Assembly (NCBI RefSeq): GCF_004793545.1
Contig: NZ_SRYA01000017.1
Span: 1 to 64,000, forward strand
Direction: 5' to 3'
DNA from: Petralouisia muris
GTDB taxonomy: Bacteria > Bacillota > Clostridia > Lachnospirales > Lachnospiraceae
DNA length: 64,000 nt
Shown here: positions 53,631 to 60,519 of the stretch, in pieces
Layout of the letters: each line of letters opens with the position of its first letter
Numbering within the stretch: position 1 is the stretch's first letter
Notes under the pieces: model-generated
Told to the model about the DNA's origin: nothing
The model's database searches: none
Seen by the model: the letters and a program-made list of their open reading frames with translations, nothing else
Made by a program: the position numbers and the translations under genes

Positions 53631-54521
53631 TCATGCAATAGTGGAACTTCCAACCTTTTTTTTAATTACTACATTTAATATCAGGTTAATTGCCATAATG
53701 AACAGAAAAAGCACCAGTGCGATGGAAAATAATGCCTGTCTCTGTAAGCCGGAAGAATAGGACATTTCACTGGCAACAGCAGTAGTCAGAAACCGGACGC
53801 TGCCAAACAGTTTCGGCATATTGGCAACATTTCCCGCTACCATCATAACCGCCATCGCTTCCCCGACTGCCCTGCCAATGCCTAATACAACCGCAGTGAC
53901 AATGCCGCTTTTTGCGGCAGGCACAACCACCTTAAATACGGTTTCCGTCTTTGTCGCCCCCAGAGCAAGAGAAGCCTCCTCATATTCCTTTGGCACCGCC
54001 CCGATTGCCGTTTCCGATACGGAAATGACAGAGGGCAGAATCATAACAGCAAGGACAAGAATTGCCGAAAAGAGGTTTGCACCATCCGGGAGATGAAATA
54101 TCTCCCTTACGCATGGAACAATGATGATCATTCCCACCAGCCCATAAACGACAGACGGGATTCCGGCAAGCAAATCTACCACATTCCTTACTGCACTGCT
54201 AACTTTCTTTGGGGACATCTTTGCCAGAAAAATAGCACATAGCAGTCCAATCGGAACTCCTATGAGGATTGCCCCCAGAGTTCCGTATACGGATGTCAGG
54301 ATAAAGGGAAGGATTCCATAGGAAGGCTTTGCAGAAGTAGATGCCCAGACCTTCCCAAACAGGAAATCTCCCAGACCGATATCCCGTATTGCCGGAATGC
54401 CGCTTATCAAGAGAAATATAGTAATTAGGACGACAAACAGTATCGTCAGCAGACCGCATACCAAAAACAACAGGTTCATTGCCCTTTCCATCCACCTTGC
54501 TGTCTTTTTTATCTTTTCCAT
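53631..54521 (-). CDS. pstC: Phosphate ABC transporter permease
   Basis: This 296-residue permease has six membrane segments. The PstC blocks present are ASTSAKPSYGILPFILTSVY, GVPIGLLCAIFLAKMSPKK, VVDLLAGIPSVVYGLVGM and GIGRAVGEAMAVMMVAGN. The start is ATG 54521, with AGGAGGGG upstream. It follows pstS by 17 bp. Confidence 0.95.
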   Translation of the reverse strand: MEKIKKTARWMERAMNLLFLVCGLLTILFVVLITIFLLISGIPAIRDIGLGDFLFGKVWASTSAKPSYGILPFILTSVYGTLGAILIGVPIGLLCAIFLAKMSPKKVSSAVRNVVDLLAGIPSVVYGLVGMIIIVPCVREIFHLPDGANLFSAILVLAVMILPSVISVSETAIGAVPKEYEEASLALGATKTETVFKVVVPAAKSGIVTAVVLGIGRAVGEAMAVMMVAGNVANMPKLFGSVRFLTTAVASEMSYSSGLQRQALFSIALVLFLFIMAINLILNVVIKKKVGSSTIA

Positions 54522-54538
54522 AACAGCCCCTCCTGTAA

Positions 54539-55390
54539 TTACCGTTTGACAGGAACAGCACCTGCCTCTGTAATAAGGCTGTCTGCCTGTTCGCTGGTAG
54601 CGAAGTCGAAAAACTCCTGTGCAGCTTTAGAAAGAGCAGTGTCCTTTTTTGTGACCAGCACGAAGTTTCTCTGGACTTTGTATTTCCCATCCTGAATACT
54701 TTCTGTTGTCGGGCTTACCCCTTCCACGCTGACCATCTTTACCGTATCACCAACCGAGGCAACCGATGCATAGCCAATGGCATTTGGATTGCCGGATACC
54801 GTCTGCACGACATCGCCCGTAGACGTAAGTTCCTGTGAATACTTGCATTTATCCTTTGTGCCTGTCACTTCCTCAAAACCGTCTCTTGTGCCGGAAGCCG
54901 CCTCACGCCCAATACAGACAATCGGTGCGTCGCTGCCGCCAACCTCTTTCCAGTTGGTAATCTCACCACTGTAAATCTTCCCTATCTGATCAATTGTTAA
55001 ATCTGTTGCCGGATTATCAGGATTGACTATGATTCCGATTCCATCAATGGCAACTACCGTTCCCTGTAAATCTGCTGTTTCATCTTCCTTCAGGTCACGA
55101 CTTGCCAGTCCGATATCACATCTTCCTTCCGCTACTGCCTGTATACCGGAACTAGAACCCGTTGGATTGTATGTAACCTTTATATTTCCATGTTCCTCCA
55201 TATAGGCTTCACTCAAAAATCCAATGACTTTCTCCATTGAAGTGGAACCGTCGGTGGCTATTGTTTGTGAACTCTTAGTTGTCTCATTTGCTGTACTTTT
55301 GTCAGTGAACGAACCAGCATTGCCGCTACATCCTGTCAATACCCCTGTCATAAGTGTAAAAACGGTTGCAATCATAATAAATTTTTTCAT
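54539..55390 (-). CDS. pstS: Phosphate-binding lipoprotein
   Basis: This 283-residue binding protein has a signal peptide with lipobox VLTGC (lipid Cys21). The family blocks IATDGSTSMEKVIGFLSEAY and ITYNPTGSSSGIQAV-like (VTYNPTGSSSGIQAVAEG) hold the phosphate-binding Ser and Thr, and CIGREAASGTRDGFEE is the second loop. The start is ATG 55390 with AAAGGAG upstream. It is the first gene of the operon. Confidence 0.95.
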   Translation of the reverse strand: MKKFIMIATVFTLMTGVLTGCSGNAGSFTDKSTANETTKSSQTIATDGSTSMEKVIGFLSEAYMEEHGNIKVTYNPTGSSSGIQAVAEGRCDIGLASRDLKEDETADLQGTVVAIDGIGIIVNPDNPATDLTIDQIGKIYSGEITNWKEVGGSDAPIVCIGREAASGTRDGFEEVTGTKDKCKYSQELTSTGDVVQTVSGNPNAIGYASVASVGDTVKMVSVEGVSPTTESIQDGKYKVQRNFVLVTKKDTALSKAAQEFFDFATSEQADSLITEAGAVPVKR

Positions 55391-55426
55391 ATTGAACACA
55401 CTCCTTTGTTTTTTTTGTATGAACCA

Positions 55427-55482
55427 AGTATACCGTCCCCAATGTTAACTCTAAAAGTGCATATATGTTAATTGTAAGTTAA
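55427..55482 (-). promoter_or_regulatory. pstS promoter with Pho-box-like repeats
   Basis: On the minus strand the -10 box is TATACT (55427-55432) and no good -35 is present. Upstream, TTAACT (55477-55482) and TTAACA (55466-55471) are spaced by exactly 11 bp, with another TTAACA at 55443-55448. Repeats of TTAACA with 11-bp spacing are the PhoP-binding pattern of Bacillus. Confidence 0.65.
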
Positions 55483-55491
55483 TTGCACTGC

Positions 55492-55523
55492 AAAAGGCAT
55501 AGAATATTTCATCTATGCCTTTT
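55492..55523 (-). terminator. Terminator of the relaxase gene
   Basis: Perfect 12-bp arms AAAAGGCATAGA and TCTATGCCTTTT (55492-55503, 55512-55523), 15 bp past the mob stop. It marks the left limit of the mobile element genes, next to the pstS promoter. Confidence 0.85.
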
Positions 55524-55537
55524 AACAACGGAATTAT

Positions 55538-57145
55538 TTATCTGCCCTGTATATATTCCTCGTTTTGTCTCTGATACATAGGACGGTTCTCCCTTGTACG
55601 TTCTTCCGGTTCCATATCCTCCATGAAACTCTCCACCGCCTTTACATACACCTCTGCCAGCTCTAACGTACATATCCGGTTCTCCGGCATGATTTCCTCT
55701 CTTATTTCAGAAACCTTTACAGCCTGTTCCTTCTGCACATTCCAGAATCCCGCCAGCCTGTACTCCGTTCCCCGTCCGTTATAGTCCTCATACACCGGAA
55801 CCACTTCCCCTGTGGAAGTCTGCCACGAGGCAATCTCCGGGAACGTGACAAGCCTGTCATGCTGAGGGAGAGAGGTACGGTACTCCCTTAACAGCCTGCC
55901 GAGAGGGGTATAGCCATAAGGGGAGGCGGCCCGTATATCCTTTTTTTCTTCTACAAACTTTGCAAACTCCCGCACCAGCGGAATCATGGATAACAGCTTA
56001 TAAAAGAGTGCTTTGAGTTTATCCAGTACGTTGATGAAATCCAGACGCTTTTCAAACTCTTTATCCAACACACCGATATCCTCTAAAAACCCCTCTTTTT
56101 TTACCTGTATTTGTTCCTTTTCATCTGTTGCTTTCCTGACATCACGCAAAAGACGCTCTTTATCAGAATGAAGGATAAGCGTATCTGTTTTTAAGGACAA
56201 ATTTTCCTGCCGTATTTCCTCCTGTTCTGCCATCAGTTTTTGTTTCATTTCCCTGCCTTCTGTTTTTATCTGTATCAAATCTTCCTCTGCTCCGATAATC
56301 TCTGTTTTCGTGTCAGACAACCGCCGTTCTGCTTCGGAAACTTCTTTTTCTGCCTGTTCCAGACGTTGGTTGGCATTAAAAAGCCTGTCCTGTTTTTCTT
56401 CAAGGAATCCCGCCACCATTTCCAGCCGCTTCGTTTCCTGCTGCACCTTATATTCCGCAACGGTCAGGTCATAGTTTTTCCCTTTCTGCTTATCTTTTAC
56501 AAGCACTCCGAAGTGGATAAGCATTTCTACGCTTGCGGTCTGACGCAGGCTGTTCTGTAAAATATTCTCCAGCGTTTTCGGAGTGAAAACAGAGCGTTTG
56601 GAAACCTTTGTTTCCAGCCCGCGCTTAAATCCCCTGCCTATGGGAACGCCTACAACGTGCATATGCGGGCTTGCTTCATCAAAGTGGACTACCGCATTTG
56701 CAACTTTGAAATCCGGCATTTCTTTCTGCAACTGCTCCAGTAAGGTGTCATATACCTTGCAGATATTTTCTTTGTTTTGCTTTTCCTTATCTGTTTCCAT
56801 AAAGACATCTTCCCAGAAATCCTTATCCCCGCACTGGAAAATAATCTCCACTGCCATGTCTTGGTTCTTGCCGGACAGATGTTCAAAATAATCGTCAATC
56901 CGTCGGTCTGCCCTTGTCTGTTTTTGGTTATACTGCTCCAGTGCTTCTGAAAAAGTGTCCTGATAGACTTTTTTCACATCCCGCATAAGATCTGTACTGC
57001 CAAAGAGCAGGACAATGTTCTCCCTGTCATACTCTTTGGAACGGTATTTCCGCAGGTTGTGTTTTGCCACACCGGACAGCCTGCCTTTGCTGTTGAGGGC
57101 ACTTTTCCCGTTGCTGATATGGGCACTGTATGATACTTCATTCAT
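55538..57145 (-). CDS. MobV-family relaxase (Mob_Pre)
   Basis: This protein of about 535 residues belongs to the plasmid mobilisation/recombination (Mob_Pre) family. The N-terminal half is the relaxase, with motif III AVVHFDEASPHMHVVGVPIG (about residues 150-170) carrying the metal-binding His pair. The middle (about 240-370) is a long coiled coil, and the C-part is a short family-specific tail. It nicks the element at oriT for transfer with a helper conjugation system. The start is ATG 57145, with GGGGG upstream. The gene, its oriT-like region, and the integrase group define a mobilisable element. Confidence 0.9.
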   Translation of the reverse strand: MNEVSYSAHISNGKSALNSKGRLSGVAKHNLRKYRSKEYDRENIVLLFGSTDLMRDVKKVYQDTFSEALEQYNQKQTRADRRIDDYFEHLSGKNQDMAVEIIFQCGDKDFWEDVFMETDKEKQNKENICKVYDTLLEQLQKEMPDFKVANAVVHFDEASPHMHVVGVPIGRGFKRGLETKVSKRSVFTPKTLENILQNSLRQTASVEMLIHFGVLVKDKQKGKNYDLTVAEYKVQQETKRLEMVAGFLEEKQDRLFNANQRLEQAEKEVSEAERRLSDTKTEIIGAEEDLIQIKTEGREMKQKLMAEQEEIRQENLSLKTDTLILHSDKERLLRDVRKATDEKEQIQVKKEGFLEDIGVLDKEFEKRLDFINVLDKLKALFYKLLSMIPLVREFAKFVEEKKDIRAASPYGYTPLGRLLREYRTSLPQHDRLVTFPEIASWQTSTGEVVPVYEDYNGRGTEYRLAGFWNVQKEQAVKVSEIREEIMPENRICTLELAEVYVKAVESFMEDMEPEERTRENRPMYQRQNEEYIQGR

Positions 57146-57300
57146 CACATCCCCCTCTCTGCCGGAGGAATTTTTTTCTTATTTGTCATTTCCTTTCCGG
57201 CTGGTTTCCTTATCAATCATTTTACGTCTCCGATTTTCCTTTGGGCTGATGGGAACGTGGCGGGGTGCGGTTATCATTTCGGCTCTGCCGATAATGATAA

Positions 57301-57360
57301 CCCCCCTAGCATTTTTGTCAAGCCAAAAATGCGGGGGCCCTGCCGGGGGCTTGTTCAAGC
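57301..57360. other. Candidate origin of transfer (oriT)
   Basis: About 160 bp upstream of the relaxase start lies a perfect inverted repeat GCATTTTTG (57309-57317) and CAAAAATGC (57324-57332) with loop TCAAGC. It is flanked by CCCCC and GGGGG, which can lengthen the stem past a TA bulge. A second hairpin GCTTG-TT-CAAGC follows at 57349-57360. MobV relaxases act on stem-loop sites just upstream of their gene, so this is the best oriT candidate. Confidence 0.5.
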
Positions 57361-57623
57361 GGGTGTATATCCAGCTTTTGCCTGTTATTTTGCCTGCCGG
57401 AGAAACCATCTGCCGCTGACCTGTATTCTGCCAAAGTAAAATACTGCGGATAAACATAAGTGCCAGCATGGTGTAAGCATACTGCCTACAGGTGCAGGCA
57501 TAAGTAACTGCATAATCTTCATAAGTACCGGCACAGGTGCAGGCACCTGTCTGTTTCCCCTAATTTGGGTGCGGGCAGAGTGCAGGCAGAGGTGCAGGCA
57601 CTTTTCCCATTGATTCCCCTGTC

Positions 57624-57749
57624 ATGGTGTAGTTTTGATGTAGGCTTTGCCCCAAATGATGCAGGAATGGTGTAGTATTTCAAAAAATGATGTAGGAACG
57701 GTGTAGAAAAAATCTACACCATTGCTACACCAAAACTACACCATTCCTG
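57624..57749. repeat. Iteron-like array of GGTGTAG / CTACACC motifs
   Basis: Eight copies of a 7-mer, GGTGTAG or GATGTAG (57627, 57638, 57669, 57689, 57700) and CTACACC (57714, 57725, 57736), form nested inverted repeats. Two are 14 bp and perfect: 57624-57637 with 57731-57744, and 57662-57675 with 57736-57749. Upstream (57480-57600), GTGCAGGCA also recurs four times. There is no gene in 57470-57870. It looks like a binding platform for an initiator or recombination protein. Confidence 0.75.
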
Positions 57750-57806
57750 TCCTGCCAAAGAAAAATTCCGGTTGATAACCGGAGAAGTCTGTGATACACT
57801 TATCTT

Positions 57807-57831
57807 GCGTGTAGGTATATCAAGACTCCGG
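57807..57831. repeat. 25-bp repeat, left copy (inverted partner at 58994)
   Basis: This 25-bp sequence is found inverted at 58994-59018 with 23 of 25 matches. The pair encloses the excisionase and XRE genes. Here it lies past the excisionase stop, next to a hairpin terminator at about 57845-57868. Confidence 0.8.
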
Positions 57832-57870
57832 TCTGATTGCCAATGGGGCAGCCGTTATGGCTGCCTCTTA

Positions 57871-58089
57871 TCATGTCCGGACAGTTTTTACTTCCGGGCG
57901 GTTCCGCAGGTCTTTCCCCTCATTTGCTGCCATAAACCTCTCCAGCACATCCCTGCGTATGATTGCTTTCCGTCCAATCCGCAGCACCGGGATTTTCTCC
58001 CATTCCACCAGTTTCCGCATGGTGTTCCTGCCAATGCCCGTATATTCGGACGCTTCCTCTATCGTCATTCCAATCTTAATCTCTGCCAT
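57871..58089 (-). CDS. Excisionase-type DNA-binding protein
   Basis: This 72-residue winged-helix protein (MTIEEASEYTGIGRNTMRKL, then GRKAIIRRDVLERFMAAN) is of the helix-turn-helix excisionase family, as in Tn916-type elements. Xis proteins bend DNA at the element ends and steer the integrase toward excision. It is divergent from the XRE gene across a 280-bp control region. The start is ATG 58089, with GGAGGATA upstream, and a perfect-type promoter lies at 58207-58235. Confidence 0.85.
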   Translation of the reverse strand: MAEIKIGMTIEEASEYTGIGRNTMRKLVEWEKIPVLRIGRKAIIRRDVLERFMAANEGKDLRNRPEVKTVRT

Positions 58090-58177
58090 ACAAATATCCT
58101 CCCTCTTTTCCGATAACCTGTTTTTCCTGCATTTTCATTCCTGCTCATATCCGTATCCCCTTTCTTGTTGATTTACA

Positions 58178-58294
58178 ATATTGCATTATGCAACGCTGTA
58201 AAATACATAATAAATAAATACGATGGTTTTGTCAAGTCCTTTTGCGGTTATTTCTATTTTGCATATTGCAATATCTGTTTTTGTGTGTTATTAT
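58178..58294. promoter_or_regulatory. Divergent promoter/operator region between xis-like and XRE genes
   Basis: For xis (minus): TTGACA (58230-58235), 17 bp, TATTAT (58207-58212). For the XRE gene (plus): TTGCAA (58266-58271), 17 bp, TATTAT (58289-58294). The perfect palindrome ATATTGCAATAT (58263-58274) covers the XRE -35 box. A second site AATATTGCATTATGCAA (58177-58193) lies in the xis leader. The shared ATATTGCA core suggests two operators for one repressor. Confidence 0.7.
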
Positions 58295-58370
58295 AGTCTT
58301 GTAACAACGAAACAGATTTCCCTTTAACAGCTTATAACAAGCAGGGGGAACGCAGTGCAAGGAGGTCACG

Positions 58371-58985
58371 ATGGAGAAGAAAGAACTTCGCAGGACAATC
58401 GGTGAACGGGCGAAACAACGCCGCAAGTCGCTGAAACTCCCCCTCCAGTATGTTGCCGGACAGATGGACGTGAACAAGACCACCATCCAGCGGTATGAGA
58501 ATGGGAGCATTGACAACACAAAGAAACTGATTGTTGAGGGATTAGCGGATGCACTTCATGTATCAGCGGCATGGCTCCGGGGCGAAACAGAGGATATGGG
58601 GGCGGATATGTCGGACAGCAGGGATTTTAAGATTGAATCCGCCATGAGCCGGATAATGGGCGATTTCCCGCTTGACATGAAAGAGGAAGAAAGCGATTTC
58701 TCAAAGGATTTGCTGCTTTTGTTCCTTTATGAGTACCGTATGTTTAACCAGTCTTTTACCCATGCGGCTAAAGAGTATGGTAAGGGCGGGGATTTCAATG
58801 AGGCAATGTCAAAGGTCATGGGATTTGAATCTGAACAGGAGTTTAACAACGTCATGTTTCTGCGGGAGGTTATGCGTTTCATCAACAGCACGAGTGAAAT
58901 CAGCGACATTGTAAGGGTGTATGCCAAACAGCCGGAACTTGCGAGGACGAGGCTGAAAAATCTTCTGAGTGAACATTCCTTGTGA
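58371..58985 (+). CDS. XRE-family element regulator
   Basis: This 204-residue protein has an N-terminal Cro/C1 helix-turn-helix (about 6-65, RAKQRRKSLKLPLQYVAG, QMDVNKTTIQRYENG) and a helical C-terminal part of about 130 residues without clear motifs. It stands between the excisionase and integrase genes, with candidate operators in its own promoter, so it is the probable switch of the mobile element. The start is ATG 58371, with AAGGAGG seven bases upstream. Confidence 0.87.
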   Translation: MEKKELRRTIGERAKQRRKSLKLPLQYVAGQMDVNKTTIQRYENGSIDNTKKLIVEGLADALHVSAAWLRGETEDMGADMSDSRDFKIESAMSRIMGDFPLDMKEEESDFSKDLLLLFLYEYRMFNQSFTHAAKEYGKGGDFNEAMSKVMGFESEQEFNNVMFLREVMRFINSTSEISDIVRVYAKQPELARTRLKNLLSEHSL

Positions 58986-58993
58986 CAGGGCAG

Positions 58994-59018
58994 CCGGAGT
59001 TTTGATATGCCTACACGC
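58994..59018. repeat. 25-bp repeat, right copy, upstream of the integrase gene
   Basis: This is the inverted partner of 57807-57831 (23 of 25 matches), placed between the XRE stop and the integrase start. It may be an integrase/excisionase arm site or a regulator site. Confidence 0.8.
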
Positions 59019-59088
59019 AAATAAGCATATCTATCAGTTCCGATTGCCAACGCAATAACAGATTGCGTCTAGGAAAGGAGATTTTATT

Positions 59089-60387
59089 ATGGCAAAAGGT
59101 TCTGTAAGAAAAAAAGGAAAGAAATGGTACTACCGCTTTTATGTGGAGAATGAGAGCGGAAATCTGGTGCAGAAGGAGTACGCAGGAACAGAGAGCAAGT
59201 CAGAAACGGAGAAACTTCTCCGCAAGGCAATGGAGGATTACGAGGAAAAGAAGTTTGTGGCAAAGACGGAAAATATCACGCTGGGGGAAATGCTGGATAT
59301 ATGGCTGGAGGAAGAAGTAAAGCCCGGTACATTAAGCACTGGGACGCTGATTGCCTATACCACTACCGCCAGACAGATTAAGAAACATCCTATCGGACAG
59401 CGTAAGCTGAAAAGCATAACTGCCGACCATTTACAGGAGTATATTGATTTCCTGTCTTTTGGAGGAACAAGACCGGACGGAACGGAGGCTCAGCCCATCA
59501 GTAAAAACTATATGCTCCAGTTTTCGGCAGTCCTGCGGGGCTCGTTCCGGTTTGCGGTATTCCCGAAACGCTATATTACTTTTAATCCCATGCAGTATGT
59601 ACGCATGCGGGTAAAAAAGGAGGAAGTGGAACTGTTTGAGGGAAATGCGGAAAATGAGACAGACATCCCGACCATTACCCATGAGCAGTACACGGAGATA
59701 ACGGATTATCTCCGTAAAAAAAGAAATCCGGCACTCCTGCCGGTGCAGATAGCCTATTATACTGGATTACGCATTGGCGAGGTATGCGGGCTGGCATGGC
59801 AGGACATCAACCTTGAGGAACAGTATCTTACCGTCCGCCGGAGTATGCGTTACAATGCCACCCGCCACAAGATGGAAATCGGTGCAACCAAGCGGAAAAA
59901 AATCCGTACAGTGGACTTCTGCGACACACTGGCAGAGATACTAAAAAAAGCCAGAAAGCAACAGCACAGAGAGCGTTTCCAGTGTGGCGAAATGTATTTC
60001 CGCAATTACTATCAGAAAGTAATGGAAAAGGGAAGGACGCATTATGATCTGTATTCTTTGCAAAGTACGGAGGAGATACCGGACGATTACGAAGAACTGT
60101 CTTTTGTATGTTTACGTCAGGATGGTTCCTATGAATCAACCGCAACCCTCTCCAATGTATGCAGGCTGATTCAGAAACACGTAGAGGGGCTTGAAAATTT
60201 CCACTTCCACCAGTTGCGGCACACCTATACGAGCAATCTGTTATCAAACGGGGCAGCCCCGAAAGATGTGCAGGAACTTCTGGGACACTCTGATGTAAGT
60301 ACCACAATGAATGTTTATGCCCATGCCACCAGAGAGGCGAAACGGACTTCCGCAAGGCTTTTGGATAAGGTGGTGGGCGGTAATTAA
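59089..60387 (+). CDS. int: Tyrosine integrase (Tn916 type)
   Basis: This 432-residue integrase has an N-terminal AP2-like arm-binding domain (GSVRKKGKKWYYRFYVENES), a SAM-like core-binding domain (about 60-170), and the catalytic domain: Arg in YYTGLRIGEVCGL (about residue 226), HQLRHTYTSNLL (His and Arg, about 374-378), LGHSDVSTT and the Tyr in MNVYAH (about 409). All catalytic residues are present, so it should be active. The start is ATG 59089 with AAAGGAG upstream. One element end should lie soon after its stop, but I could not define the att sites. Confidence 0.95.
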   Translation: MAKGSVRKKGKKWYYRFYVENESGNLVQKEYAGTESKSETEKLLRKAMEDYEEKKFVAKTENITLGEMLDIWLEEEVKPGTLSTGTLIAYTTTARQIKKHPIGQRKLKSITADHLQEYIDFLSFGGTRPDGTEAQPISKNYMLQFSAVLRGSFRFAVFPKRYITFNPMQYVRMRVKKEEVELFEGNAENETDIPTITHEQYTEITDYLRKKRNPALLPVQIAYYTGLRIGEVCGLAWQDINLEEQYLTVRRSMRYNATRHKMEIGATKRKKIRTVDFCDTLAEILKKARKQQHRERFQCGEMYFRNYYQKVMEKGRTHYDLYSLQSTEEIPDDYEELSFVCLRQDGSYESTATLSNVCRLIQKHVEGLENFHFHQLRHTYTSNLLSNGAAPKDVQELLGHSDVSTTMNVYAHATREAKRTSARLLDKVVGGN

Positions 60388-60391
60388 AAAC

Positions 60392-60432
60392 TTTCCCTTG
60401 TTTTGGTCCTATGAGGGCAAAAACAAGGGAAA
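60392..60432 (+). terminator. Terminator of the integrase gene
   Basis: Perfect 13-bp arms TTTCCCTTGTTTT (60392-60404) and AAAACAAGGGAAA (60420-60432), right after the integrase stop. Confidence 0.75.
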
Positions 60433-60519
60433 ATGGTTGATTTGATGATGTAATGGGTTTGATAGATTGCGTAAAATGGGGATTTTGGTAGGGAATGATA
60501 GTTTAATTAAAATTATTAT

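Noticed and set aside
57179-57469. 96-codon minus-strand reading frame upstream of the relaxase gene
   Set aside because: It runs straight through the oriT-like stem-loops, has no family match I know and no clear ribosome site, so it is probably non-coding.
57480-57600. Possible CRISPR-like array of GTGCAGGCA repeats
   Set aside because: Repeats are only about 9 bp and irregularly spaced, with no cas gene; better seen as part of the element's binding region.
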